Below, piece after piece: positions 1-10,864 of a stretch of DNA of 64,000 nucleotides (position 1 is the stretch's first letter; every line of letters begins with the position of its first letter). The stretch covers positions 171,498 to 235,497 of the forward strand of contig JASANG010003123.1 of assembly GCA_030248215.1 (NCBI GenBank), given 5' to 3'. Origin of the DNA: Enoplolaimus lenunculus. Taxonomy: Eukaryota > Nematoda > Enoplea > Enoplida > Thoracostomopsidae. Below the pieces are notes generated by a model that was not told the DNA's origin, did not search any database, and saw only the letters and a program-made list of their open reading frames with translations. The position numbers were made by a program, and so were the translations under genes.

Positions 1-239
1 AGTGACATTGGACAAAAAAAATTACTTTCTCTTGTTTGCAAGCATTTTGACGAAGTATACTACGGTACCAGCAATATATCTACTCACTTCGCAAAAGTGA
101 TCTCTAGTCATAGTTGCTTGACATACATTCTGTTAATTTCAACAAACGGTTTTAAAACTTCCAAACTCCAATAAATTTTGCAATGTCAGTGATGCTGATA
201 AGCAATCAAGTATTAAAAAAGCCATGAAACGGCGGAATG

Positions 240-420
240 AATACCGATACTAAAAAACAAGCCCACGGCTAACTGTTTCACAATCGCCAGCCAGCGCCGG
301 CGGAAGCGCAAACCATACTTCCAATTGGGCCCCCGACGCTTGGGGGCCCATCTTGAAATCATTTCAGTGTGGGGCCCTATGACCTGTTCGGAGGGACCGA
401 CTGTCCTAATGCCGGCCCTG
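240..420 (-). repeat. Repeat with CAGGGCCGG end (GC-rich, hAT-like end)
   Basis: Read on the minus strand from 420 it starts CAGGGCCGGCATTAGG and continues through blocks of GGGCCCC. The same start and GGGGCCCC blocks occur in the element at 32698-33281, so this is a dispersed repeat. CAGGG is a hAT-type end, but no target duplication was seen here. The open frame across it on the minus strand is treated as incidental. Confidence 0.4.
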
Positions 421-603
421 CTCCAAGCATCTAAGGCCGTCAAAGTATACGATCAACTAACTTAACCTAAATCAGCTTCGGCTGTTGTACACTTTGCCCA
501 TATTTACGCTTAGATTTAGGAAAAGCTTACCTTTGCTTAAGTCTAAGCCCAAGCCTCGAGCTCAAATATGAACTAAAAGTTGACAAAAGCCCTACTCATT
601 AAG

Positions 604-889
604 GCGCGTTACGGTACCACGACCTCGGCATCCTGAGTGCGTCACTCCAAGGCATTGCCGTTTGCTACCGGATCGATTCCTCAAAAAACATGGAGTACAT
701 TCGAGCGTTGTTCGTACTGCTCTACGTCTGCCCAATGACATTTATCGGCTATTTTATGGTCAAAACCAGTCTTGAGCTTGAAGCGTTGGAACGTCGCGCA
801 ATACTTGCAAAGCATTCAATGCAAACCCGGCATTATCAGCAACAAACACTGCTGCTCAAAAGCGTCGATCTTAATGCAACAACAACAGC

Positions 890-935
<46 letters not shown>

Positions 936-3131
936 GCAACGACAACTTTGTTACATCGCCAATCAAACACAACATCAACAGCAACAACGTCGTCGATTGC
1001 CTTTACCACTCCACCAAGCAATAGCACCGTACCTTACGAGCAACAACTGGTCGACCGCTACGACAACAACATAATTCGTGAACGAAGCTCGAATGACAGC
1101 GTTTGGTAAACACAGCTGTAATAACTTAGGCTCTTGTGTACTTCCACCACCCGGCAGGCTTAGGCTTAGGTTTACGAAAAGGTTTACTTAAGTCGCAGCT
1201 TATGCATAAACGTTTGCCTTAATCTCAAGCCTGAGCCCTAAGCATTGACCTAACTAAAAGAAAGTGTGCGAGAGCCAAAACTTGTTGACGGCACCAAGCC
1301 AATTTGAGATGTTGTGATAATTTCGATTTAAAGTTGAAATATTGAAAGTTTGCATTTGATTTTGACGAATGTATATGCCACGGCAAGAACGTTTTCTTCG
1401 CATAAAACATCGTTGCTTGTATATTTTATTGCAATAATTTTCACTTGTTTCGGTTTCCATCTAGAGTAAACTGCAAGCAAAAATCAGTACAGTGTAACTG
1501 TAACCATTATATAGCATGTCGTTTGCCTTAAACGAAAATCACATACGTACTCAACGCAATAATAACCATGGTCGGGAAATTTCTAATTCCAATTCCACTT
1601 CTGAACATTATGAATTATTTATGATTTCAGTTGTCCACCATCGCCATCCTACCGGTCGGCTTCAAGCTCTCTACGCTCTCGCGAAAACAGCCAGGCGGCA
1701 TGCGTCACGAGCAACTTTTGCCACCCACCAACAACAACGATGTACAACCGGCGACCGACTTGCATTTTCATCATCGAAGAACCCTCCTCATCAACCGAAA
1801 CGTCTACAGCGGCCGCAGATTTTTCGACGCCACCCGAAGAATTTCCACCCTCACCGGTGCACCCAAAGGCTTCAGTTCAGTCTATAAGCAACACGTCATT
1901 ATCTGTCCAATCAACAACTGAAACTCAAAACCAACGAAGACAACCTTCAGTCCGAATCAACCTAGTTCCAATTTCAAACATCACCATCGAACGTACCAAC
2001 AATTACTATACCGCCGGAACCGTCTTCTCTTCTACACGAAACTGTGTCAGCTTCACGCGTGCCCCAAACAGTCCTGAATCTAACAACTACAGCCATATTC
2101 ACGCCCAACAAGGCAATCCATCAATAAAAACAACTGATGGTTACCAAACTCACTCTGTTTGCCCAAAGCAACGCAAATATCGATTCTTCAGTCTACAGCT
2201 ACGTCGGCCGCCGTCAACCTCCACTACTTCTAAAACAATCGCTTCCAACCATTTCCATCGTTCAAAAAGCACGCGCGAAGCTTCAAAATCATGCAGACGG
2301 CGTTGGCCAAAACTCCGAAAGACAAAACAGCGAAGCAACCAGCCAATGAAACTACTCTATGAAGACCGTCAAGCAATGAAATCGTACTTTGAAGACCGTT
2401 ATCCAATGAACTCTTCCTCTAATGACAGTCAACCAATGAAATCACTCTATGACGACAATCAACCAATGAAATCTTCCTGCGAACATCGTCCAACAATGAA
2501 ATCATCCTTTGAAGGCCGTCAGCCAAATCGCCACAAGGACCATCTTCCACCAATCAACAACTGCGACTGCTACGACAACTTCACTGAACAACCAATCACT
2601 AAAGCCGACTACGATTATCGCTCATCACACATCGAAAACCGTCCAATAACAACCGCACATTCGTTCTCGCGAAGCTTCAGTGCTATCTGTCGTTTCGGCA
2701 AATCAACTCGCGCGTCCGCAATCGCAACCGCAACCGCTGCAAAACGTTGGTCAGCGTTAAGTGCGTTTCCCAGCATTGCACCTACTACCGCAAATACAAA
2801 TAACAACAACAATAATAATAATAATAATAATAACACAACAGATACTACACAATGCTCTTCAACTACACCGAACGAAGCGTTACTAGCATCAATTAAGCTA
2901 CACAAACTGCATCAGTCACATCTCGCCGCACTGATTTGTATATTCGCGTTATGCTGGCTCCCGTTAAAACTATTCACAATTACCAATTTTGTACTCGCCG
3001 AAGACAATCCAGATCAAATTATGGCACTCGATATTGCAAGTGTTGTACTAACATTGGTCGCGTTTGTTCATACATGCTCGACTCCTGCGATTACACTACG
3101 CTTGATTTATATGCAATTGAACTTCTACTAA
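604..3131 (+). CDS. Rhodopsin-like GPCR, 3' exons (TM5 to TM7), partial
   Basis: Two exons: about 604-1105 and 1631-3131. The donor after 1105 (TTTG|GTAAAC) and the acceptor before 1631 (TTATGATTTCAG) join in phase, giving about 666 residues. The first part has an ECL2-like cysteine (VCYRID), then TM5 (RALFVLLYVCPMTFIGYF) with its family proline. A loop of about 535 residues follows, rich in Thr, Ser and Asn, with poly-Thr from an ACA repeat and six 10-residue repeats (xPMKSxxEDR type). TM6 carries the class A CWLP motif. TM7 ends HTCSTPAIT where most class A receptors have NPxxY, and the protein stops about eight residues later with almost no C-tail. The TM5/TM6 style suggests a peptide-type receptor, but the ligand cannot be named. 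The 5' edge of the first exon is uncertain (the acceptor may be at 603, 636 or 695). TM1-TM4 exons were not found and presumably lie upstream of the window. Confidence 0.72.
880..935 (+). repeat. (ACA)n microsatellite inside the GPCR exon
   Basis: A run of about 18 ACA triplets with occasional GCA. In the receptor frame it reads as poly-Thr in the third intracellular loop. Similar ACA/AAT runs lie at about 2795-2836 (poly-Asn in frame) and 3377-3404 (beyond the stop codon). Confidence 0.85.
2340..2519 (+). repeat. Coding minisatellite, six 30-bp units, in the GPCR third loop
   Basis: Six consecutive 30-bp units encode ten-residue repeats: QPMKLLYEDR, QAMKSYFEDR, YPMNSSSNDS, QPMKSLYDDN, QPMKSSCEHR, PTMKSSFEGR. 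A partial seventh (QPN) follows. The frame is kept throughout. Met-Lys-Ser and an acidic-Arg end are the most constant positions, suggesting that the protein repeat is tolerated or used. Confidence 0.85.
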
Positions 3132-3312
3132 AGTCTACAAGGCTGACGCTATACTTTCTGTCAATTTTACTCAGAGACGTCATCTGTCAACGAGATTCAA
3201 ATTGCGTCATTCTTCGCTATTGGACGCGAGCAATTCGCTTACGATGCCGCATGGCAGCAGACAGACAAAATCGTCTTATACTGGTCACTGGGACGGATGG
3301 CATTGAAATATT

Positions 3313-3318
3313 AATAAA
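3313..3318 (+). promoter_or_regulatory. Candidate polyadenylation signal of the GPCR gene
   Basis: AATAAA lies about 180 bases after the stop codon of the receptor. It is the first such hexamer downstream. No cleavage site can be shown. Confidence 0.35.
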
Positions 3319-3522
3319 CAGTGTTGTGCCACCCTTATATAACGATTCAATCAACAAAACGGTTTTCAGTGTTCCAACAACAACAACAACAACAACAACA
3401 ACAACTAATTTGTTATCAACAATGGAGGAAGTATTTTCCCAAATCCAGTGACAAGAATTTGAAATCACTTAGATCAAGTCAAAAGCAACGCCTTGGACTA
3501 GTTTATTAATTTAGGCAATTGC

Positions 3523-3896
3523 CAGGATGCGATCGGATATGAATATACCGGATACCAGAACCGAACACGGATATTAAATTTTTCATCGGATACCGGATAT
3601 TGTATATGTTATAATAATATATTTTTCACTGTATTTTTAGCGTGCTTAAGGTTTTCGTCTGTAATAATAAAGTTCGTAATTGCTGCTGATAAACTGAAAT
3701 TATTTAATTCACTAACTTCTTGACACGCCCAGAAATGTAATCGCAGCAGCATGTTAAAGACTCCAATGTAAAAAGCAGTTTTATGATATTCGGTTCAACA
3801 ACCGTAAATATCCACTATCCAGTATCCGGTACGTTTATACCGGATACCAGTTTCTCACGGATGCTAAACCAGAATCGGATATCCGGTCGCACCCTG
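3523..3896 (+). mobile_element. Non-autonomous hAT-like MITE, CGGATAC subfamily (B1)
   Basis: The left end is CAGGATGCGATCGGATAT and the right end is ATATCCGGTCGCACCCTG, so the two are inverted copies. Inside, CCGGATACCGGA blocks lie near both ends. The flanks GCAATTGC and CTAATTGC match at six of eight bases, as expected for an ageing 8-bp target duplication. It contains no transposase frame. It lies in the 3' flank of the GPCR gene. Confidence 0.75.
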
Positions 3897-4015
3897 CTAA
3901 TTGCATCATTAAATTTTGCGCAACCTGACAAAGGTCTGCAACATATATTTTGTTGAAACTTGCTATTCATAACGAGGAATGCGACTAAATTAAAATATTA
4001 ACACCACGTAAGCAG

Positions 4016-4463
4016 CAGGGTGCGACCGGATCGCGAAAAACCGGATACCGGAACCGGATAGTGTGTTTTTTAAATCAATCAATTTTTTGCACGTTAATGA
4101 GTCAGTAAATGTTAATTTATCTTTAGTAAACGGAATATTGCGTTTATATAAAAAACTCATCGAAATATCACAGCAAAATACTGTATATCTTACAAATTCC
4201 AACCGTAATCGCCACGTTACAAACCAAACCATGTTCGGACAGTCAAAGAATGCTCGAATACCTTACCGGTTATGTTGGACTACTGTATACTTACATGTAA
4301 TGGGACTGGAAACATAACATCTCACAACATAATTTGCAACAATTTGCGATTTACGAAATCATTACCGAAATCCGGTATCCGGTAAGTTTATACCGGATAC
4401 CGGAACCGGATGCGGGTTTTTTGCCGGATAGTAAACCGGAGCCGGATATCCGGTCGCACCCTG
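4016..4463 (+). mobile_element. Non-autonomous hAT-like MITE, CGGATAC subfamily (B2), exact 8-bp TSD
   Basis: The left end is CAGGGTGCGACCGGAT and the right end is its inverse, ATCCGGTCGCACCCTG. Both sides are flanked by the exact 8-base duplication GTAAGCAG (4008-4015 and 4464-4471). Subterminal CCGGATACCGGAACC repeats lie near both ends, with an AT-rich centre. CAGGG ends with an 8-bp duplication are diagnostic of hAT elements. No coding capacity. Confidence 0.9.
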
Positions 4464-4894
4464 GTAAGCAGAGATACGGAACAATATTATCAACTGTGTG
4501 CAGCATCTATTACCAGTTAGTGCTAGCTACGTCTTCCGCGTAACTCTTAAACGAATGAACGCAAAGCTTTAAAATTTGTCACACTTCTGAAAAATTTTCA
4601 CACGCATGCTATTCTGCGACTTGAGATCACCAGTTGCACATGTTGGCTTATTTCAAAACCTACTAGGAGGTGAGAATAGAGCTCACGATATCAATTTTTC
4701 ACCTACTATATAAGTCACTACCACAGGCAGAGTAAGAGTCGAACGAAACCGTTGTTCAACATCTATTTGGATTCAATTTGCGTGCATTATACCCGAGATA
4801 TCACCATATCCCTACGGATGTTGCGTACCGGACAAACCTATGTTTTGATATTAGTAATCACTACTTCAATCGTGCGGCATATAGGTATATGTAG

Positions 4895-5710
4895 TAGGGA
4901 TGTGCCGATACCAAAATTTTGGCCGATGCCGAACCGATACCGTTGCCGATTCAAACTTTGGTACACTATGCTTAATAAACAGATAGGATACAACATTACC
5001 AGGGTGCAACCGGAATTACAATTTACCGGAACCGGAACCGGAATTTGAAAATTTTACCGGAACCGGAACCGGAAAATGAAAAATGCATTTCACCAAAAAT
5101 TTCATTTTAATCTTATTTTTTGCTCTATTATTTGTGAAATAACCTTAGTCGAACATAGGTATTTATTTTATTTGTTTTGTTGTATTTTAGATTTTCATCA
5201 TCGAATGAAGTGAAATCCACCATTAATGGCTTATATTCGGAGTACAAGTGGCTTTCAAAAGAGATTCTTAAAAATTAGCAATGTTAAGAAAACGGCCAAA
5301 TTATAATACCGGAATTTTTAAATCCGGTAAAAATTTACCGGAACCGGAACCGGAAGGTGAAAAAATGCCGGAACCGGAACCGGAATTCCGGTTGCACCCT
5401 GAACATTACATCATTATATGAAGACTTAAACCCTAACCATCATCATAAAGGATAATAATCTAATAAGAACGGTTCATTTTAATTAATTTTTTCAAACACA
5501 AACGCAAGAGAGATATCGGTTTTTTTGTAACTAGACACACTGATATGTGCCAAGAAATGACACTGATACCATTCCAACTGACTTATGTGCAAAAAGTATC
5601 GGCAAAGAATAGGCAAATTTTTTGCAGTGCTGATGCCGATGCCGATACCGATACTCACTAAAAGTGCCGATTATTGCCTATACTGATGCCGATCAATCTT
5701 CACATCCCTA
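4895..5710 (+). mobile_element. Non-autonomous hAT-like MITE, GCCGAT subfamily (C1), interrupted
   Basis: It starts TAGGGATGTGCCGATACC and ends with CACATCCCTA. Flanks ATATGTAG and ATATATAC match at six of eight. GCCGAT repeats lie near both ends. A 402-bp element of another subfamily (5000-5401) is inserted in it. Without that insert and its duplicated 8 bases, the element is about 406 bp. Related copies lie at 7664-7950, 12419-12790, 16914-17335 and 52500-52745. Confidence 0.82.
5000..5401 (+). mobile_element. Non-autonomous hAT-like MITE, CGGAAC subfamily (A1), nested in C1
   Basis: The ends are CAGGGTGCAACCGGAATT and its inverse AATTCCGGTTGCACCCTG. CCGGAA repeats lie beneath both ends. 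The duplication AACATTAC flanks it exactly (4992-4999, 5402-5409). The related element at 16914-17335 shows the uninterrupted host sequence with a single such octamer, confirming the insertion and its 8-bp duplication. It is nearly identical internally to the element at 46930-47314. Confidence 0.93.
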
Positions 5711-6878
5711 ATATATACATATTTTAATACACCGAGTCATTCTATTTTATTAAAAACTCAATCCGAAAAACATAGGTATGCCAGTTTCATACGGCAACGG
5801 GCAACTGGCTGAAACCCAAACACTAGGAACGGTCCCTTCAAAGCAACCCTTAAATCATTATCTGCCAGAAAGCTACAACAAATACGTATAATAACCTGAA
5901 TAAATAAATATATAATTGGACAACATCGGAAGTTACCTTTGGTACAAAATAAGCCTCAAATAAACGACAAAGCGAAATCCTAACCCGGATGTAATTTCTA
6001 TAAAATTAAAATATATACGTAAATATATAACTACGTTCATTATGGCAATTTTTGCGTTTAAATATATACACATAACAGTACAAACATGCACAATTGAAAT
6101 CGACCGGTTTGATTTCAACCGAAAATAACGTCAATAATTCGACAAAAATGAAATATTAGGCCATTGCCCATTACCAGCCATTATGGTCAACAATTCAGCT
6201 TAAAACTGAGTATTTACGTACTTACAGTTCAGTAATTACATAATTAATTACTTTATATAGGTATTTATAATACCAAAATTATGTTGAATAACTGAGAAAC
6301 TAACAGACTAATAGACTTCCAAGTTAATGAAGTACATACGTACCAGACAGAGCCGTTTACGAAATTTTGCCAAGTTCACCAACGGCGTAGCAAAACCTGG
6401 GGAAGTCTAGGGATCAAATAACCTGAATACTCTCCAGCTAGCATGGCTGAAGATGTCCTAAATTTTTTGCTAATCAACTAAAGTAAACCTTGCCTGTTGT
6501 TGTAGTTCAGCAATTGCCAACGCTCCAGGTACGGCACCAACTCCGTTTGACTTCTGCAACTCGTCAGTTACTGAACGTAGTCGCTTTTTACGCTGTTTAG
6601 CCGATAAACTTGTCATTTTCAACCATCAGCGTTTATTTGCAATCAATATATATTTCCGAAATTAAGGTTTAATTTGGAAACGCAATATTATATACGTACG
6701 TAATAGCTATATGTTAAATAAATGAAAGTATCTAAAAACGATTTAAAAACACAATTTTTTGAAAAGCTATAAAACAAAATTGCGTCACAATTTCACCAAC
6801 TCCATATTATCAAAAATACCAAAATTGAATGAACAATCACCCCATGGAGACTATCATAACCATCATCCAACTACACAG
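5711..6878. other. AT-rich stretch without recognisable gene
   Basis: No exon-like open frame with splice borders, no tRNA and no recognised repeat. Short open frames on the minus strand have AT-rich composition and no domain. Confidence 0.4.
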
Positions 6879-7246
6879 CAGGGTGGCATCAAAGGTTCGG
6901 ATTCGGATTCGGCAAAAATTTGAGGTTCGGATTCGGATTCGGTTGTGGAAAAGTCGAATCCAACAAAGTTCGACAATATGTTTTTTCATTTTTAAGCAAT
7001 AAAATTTTTAAATAACTTGCTATAAAAATCAATATTTTTTATTTCAGGTGAGAAATCTCAGAACTGACGTCAAGACGAAATATATTAACGTATTAAAAGT
7101 TATACGGCTGGCATTGCGTTGATCTTCTGAAACAAATTATAGATATATCTGAAATTTGCAATATGCAGGATGCGGATTCGGTTTCGGATTCAGCAAATTA
7201 GCACTGGATTCGGATTCGGTCATATCGTGGATTCGGCGCCACCCTG
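6879..7246 (+). mobile_element. Non-autonomous hAT-like MITE, CGGATT subfamily (D1), exact TSD
   Basis: It starts CAGGGTGGCATCAAAGG and ends GGCGCCACCCTG. The flanks are the exact octamer CTACACAG on both sides. GGTTCGGATTCGGATTCGG repeats lie inside both ends. It has no transposase. Degenerate relatives may lie near 39855-39900 and 42100-42480. Confidence 0.9.
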
Positions 7247-7663
7247 CTACACAGTGAATGAAATATCGAGAACGGCTTAAAAAAAATACAGCAACCGTTG
7301 CGCAATACTCGACTAAAGCCAGACAACACCGGAAGCGAAAAAACATTTGGTAACCATTTACCATTCTTCACACGAGGATCCAATCAGAATTAAAAAATAA
7401 TGGAAACGAAACCAGAAACTGAAACTAATACCGGATTTTCTATCGAGACCCAATAGTGAAAAACAACTGTCATCGGAAAATTACGTAATCTTCAGGTCAA
7501 TTTCAGGATAAAAATTACTTCTATTTTTAATACTTACGAATAGGCAACCAAAACTAAAAGTCGCAATCCGAACCGGAAAGTAAAACTAATACCGCATATT
7601 CTGCCGGAACCGGACAGTAAAACAGGGTCAAGCTCAAGAAAAATTATTCCTACGGTTTATGCT

Positions 7664-7950
7664 TAGTGATGTGTCGATTAATCGGCATCGGTAAAAATCG
7701 GCACTTTTCGTGAGTATCGCAATCAGCATCGGCAGCTATCAATGTCACTTGTTGGCGTAAATCAGCGCGGCTGATGTTGAGGTAAACTGTTGTCTCATTC
7801 GTTTGTGTTTGAAAAAATAATTGAAACGAACCGTTCTCATAAAATTAAAATCTATTACGGTTGTTATGGTTTAAGTCTTCGCATTCATAATGATGCAATG
7901 TTGTATCGACCTTATTTTCTCACAATTTGGTATTCGGTGCCGTCTTAAGT
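7664..7950 (+). mobile_element. Decayed hAT-like MITE, GCCGAT subfamily (C2)
   Basis: It starts near TAGTGATGTGTCGATTAATCGGC and carries ATCGGCATCGG repeats. Its body matches C1 read on the other strand (AATTGAAACGAACCGTTCT). The right end is degenerate and abuts another MITE at 7956. Confidence 0.6.
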
Positions 7951-7955
7951 GTTAT

Positions 7956-8228
7956 GCCCTATTCACACGTGCAAGTTTTTGCTGCGAGAACTTACAGCTG
8001 CAACTTGCACTTGCCAGTTTTGTCCAAAATCCCGTTGGAAATCCTTACAGTGGCAAATAATTAATTAAAAATCATAGCTAGGAATTTAGTTCATATCTGT
8101 GAATAACCATGCAAGGTCAATGAATTGATTGCAGCCGCTCTCTCATTGGCTGATAAAAAATGACAGTTCTGCGTGCAATTTGCAGCGACAAGTTCTAGCA
8201 GCAAAAACTTGCGCGTGTGTATATAGAG
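7956..8228 (+). mobile_element. Foldback MITE with GCAAGTTTTTGCTGC ends (copy 1)
   Basis: The left arm ATTCACACGTGCAAGTTTTT is inverted at the right as AAAAACTTGCGCGTGTGT. Further inverted blocks built on GCAACTTGCA lie inside. A second copy lies at 10579-10864 with the same arms. The superfamily is not assigned because no clear target duplication was seen. Confidence 0.65.
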
Positions 8229-8706
8229 CTTTATAATTATACGTAAGTAAACGATCGCAACGCGCACCAAACTGCCACCGAAACCGCGAAAGACTTTTTA
8301 CCAGTTCATTCTAAAAGTGAACAGTTAATTCGAAACGACACAAAAATTTATAAACGCGTACCAAAACACACACCAGACCGTCAAAAGCAACAAAACTACT
8401 TAATGACTCAACTGAAAATGTCGAACGACATTCGTCGTCACCACCTGTGCATTTGTCTCGATTATGACGAACGAATAAAAACAATTTGTTAGCAACTTTA
8501 CCCAGATTTAAATTATAATTTGTATGAAAGTTAAATGAAATTGCGTGCCAAGTGTATTTGTGTGTGATCATCGGTTCCTCCAAAGTAAATGTAAGGAGCA
8601 ACTCAACATCAAGAAATATTTGCCAGATTAAGTTAGCGCGCAAAAAGACTGCAGTTTTAGTGTTAAAGAACAAATTGAATTTTAAAATTTTATGACGGGC
8701 TCTCTG

Positions 8707-9149
8707 CTGGGTGCGACCGGATATTAATTTACCGGATACCGGATACCGATACTGAATTTTTTACCAGAACAGGAACCGGATGTTAGATATTGTATATATT
8801 GAAATAATTTATTGTTTCGCTGTATTTTTAGCATGCTCAAGATTTTGTCTGTTATAAACTTTATAACTGCTGCTGATATACGCACTGAAATAATACAAAA
8901 ACGCGTTTAATTCACACTCGCTTAATTTAAAAATAGCTAAAACGTATCGAAAATTGAACTTCTTGACTTGTCCATAAATTTAATCGCAGCCAGATATTAA
9001 CGACGCTTACTTGTAGAACGCAATTTTATGATATTCGGCACTGCAACCGTAAATATGCGGTATCCTGTATAGGTTTATACCGGATACCGGATACGGATAT
9101 CAGTTTTTGCCAGATAATAAACCGGAACCGAATATCCGGTCGCACACTG
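8707..9149 (+). mobile_element. Non-autonomous hAT-like MITE, CGGATAC subfamily (B3)
   Basis: It starts CTGGGTGCGACCGGATAT, one base off the family end, and ends ATATCCGGTCGCACACTG. Flanks GCTCTCTG and GTTCCTTG match at five of eight, with all differences being transitions, so it looks older than B2. CCGGATACCGGATAC repeats are present. Confidence 0.72.
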
Positions 9150-9573
9150 GTTCCTTGGGTGTCAAGGGGCGCTCCCCATTTGGGTGAATGGGGGCATTTA
9201 GCACGACACCGACTCAAGGTTGTATATTAATATTTATTAGAGGATGTAGGTGCAACCAACTTATAAAAACCAGACAAATGAACTGCATTAGGTTGCAAAC
9301 ACAAGAAGGCAGCTACCGAAAATAAAAGTGCAATTTTGATGCATCCAGAGTTCTCACTGCAAAGGCATTCACATCTGTGTTTGTTGCTAGCCAGTAGCCA
9401 ACAGAAGAAAAACAAAAACACAAGATTATTATCTTTTATAAGTTTCACGCAATAACAACGTGTACCTTTCGTATGCATTACAACGACAAACTGCAGACAT
9501 ATTGTTTTAAGTGCACAGCATTATTGTGCCAAACGTTATGCTTGTATTGAGCACATAAATCAACAATATATGT

Positions 9574-9847
9574 CGTAGGCCAATGTGGTTATTTATGCTA
9601 ATTACTAATTGGTCTAGGCTAATCTATTTGTCCTGGGCTAAACTGCTATTGAACTTCTTGACCAATCACATTTGATTATTTGGACACACACAACACCGTT
9701 AACCAATCAGCGCTGGTGTTATGTCACTGTTGTTTTTGCGACATCTCACAATCGCTATTTGGCCTAGACCAAACTGCTATTTGCTTCGAATAGCAGATTA
9801 GCCTAGACCAATTCGTAATTGGCCTCTGAATAGCAGATTGGCCTACG
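9574..9847 (+). mobile_element. MITE with CGTAGGCCAAT inverted ends
   Basis: The eleven-base end CGTAGGCCAAT is repeated exactly inverted at the other end (ATTGGCCTACG). Inner blocks such as TTGGTCTAGGCTAAT, CTAGACCAA and GAATAGCAGATT also occur in both orientations, so the element is largely self-complementary. Only this copy was recognised here. Confidence 0.6.
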
Positions 9848-10578
9848 TGGGCGATCCAGCTTTAATAATTAATATAGATAGATGTGGGGCGTTCCAGCTT
9901 CAATCAAATAACATCGATTTAAACAAGTTAAAACAAATTGTAAACACCGTAGTTTCGTTTTTCGTATACACTTCCAAAATTAACACCGGTATGTTTATCT
10001 TTTCAGAATATACCACGTTGGAGCAATCTCCGAATTGATAGAAATATATACGTACATTAAAACGCTATATGTTGGGAATGTGGCCATCCCATGTTGCTAC
10101 ATGATGGGCATAGTAGTAAATAACAGTGACCAGGGGTCCAGAGCCGAAACCATCTCAAAAAGCCAACACATAACTTCAAGCAATCAACTTAGATATACAA
10201 AACACCGCTCATTATTACGTAAAAACAAAACTGTCAACTTCTTATTAATACATACTTTGATAACATTGTTTAACCAGATACTACCAGAGATAAAAAGTAC
10301 TGTGGTATTTTATATACGCAAAATGTATAATTAATAGAAGAAAAATGGCATGGTTTAACTGCACTGTTTAGTTTCCTTTTCCTCACACTAATATGTGATT
10401 TGATAGAGGGCAAAACATTCCGCCCACACTACTGTTAAGTGTTAGTTATGGCTTAGACTGAGTCTTGTTTAGTGTAAACTAAGCCTAAACCTGAGCCAAG
10501 GGGAGCGGTCCGACCTGATAATTTTCACAATCAGTTAAATTTTTAGAACAAATGTTATTTTATTGCAATGTCTGAAAT

Positions 10579-10864
10579 ACGCCCCATTCACAAGCGCTAA
10601 TTCAAACTTTTTTGCAGCGAGAACTAGCAGTTGCAGCTGCAAGTATTTTCAAAGGAACATTCCTAGTTCAAACTGAAGGTGCAAGAAATTCAAGCGACAT
10701 GCAACTGCGTTTACAGGTGCCCAGTAAATTAAATAGCATAAATTCCAGTGACTAATTTGCAGTTGCAATAACTTTAAAGTTGCATTGTGACCACGCTTGC
10801 GCTGCGCGTGCAAGTAGCTCGTGCAAGTTTTTGAGGCCAAAACTTGCACGTGTGGATAGGGATT
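10579..10864 (+). mobile_element. Foldback MITE with GCAAGTTTTTGCTGC ends (copy 2)
   Basis: The same arms as 7956-8228: CCCCATTCACAAGCGC at the left and AACTTGCACGTGTGG at the right, with inner TGCAGTTGCAGCTGCAAG blocks. The minus-strand open frame across it is incidental. Confidence 0.62.

Noticed and set aside
213-443. 76-codon minus-strand frame near the window start
   Set aside because: It overlaps a dispersed CAGGGCCGG-ended repeat, and no domain is visible.
2936-3451. 171-codon plus-strand frame overlapping the GPCR end
   Set aside because: It overlaps TM6-TM7 of the receptor in another frame and runs into an ACA microsatellite.
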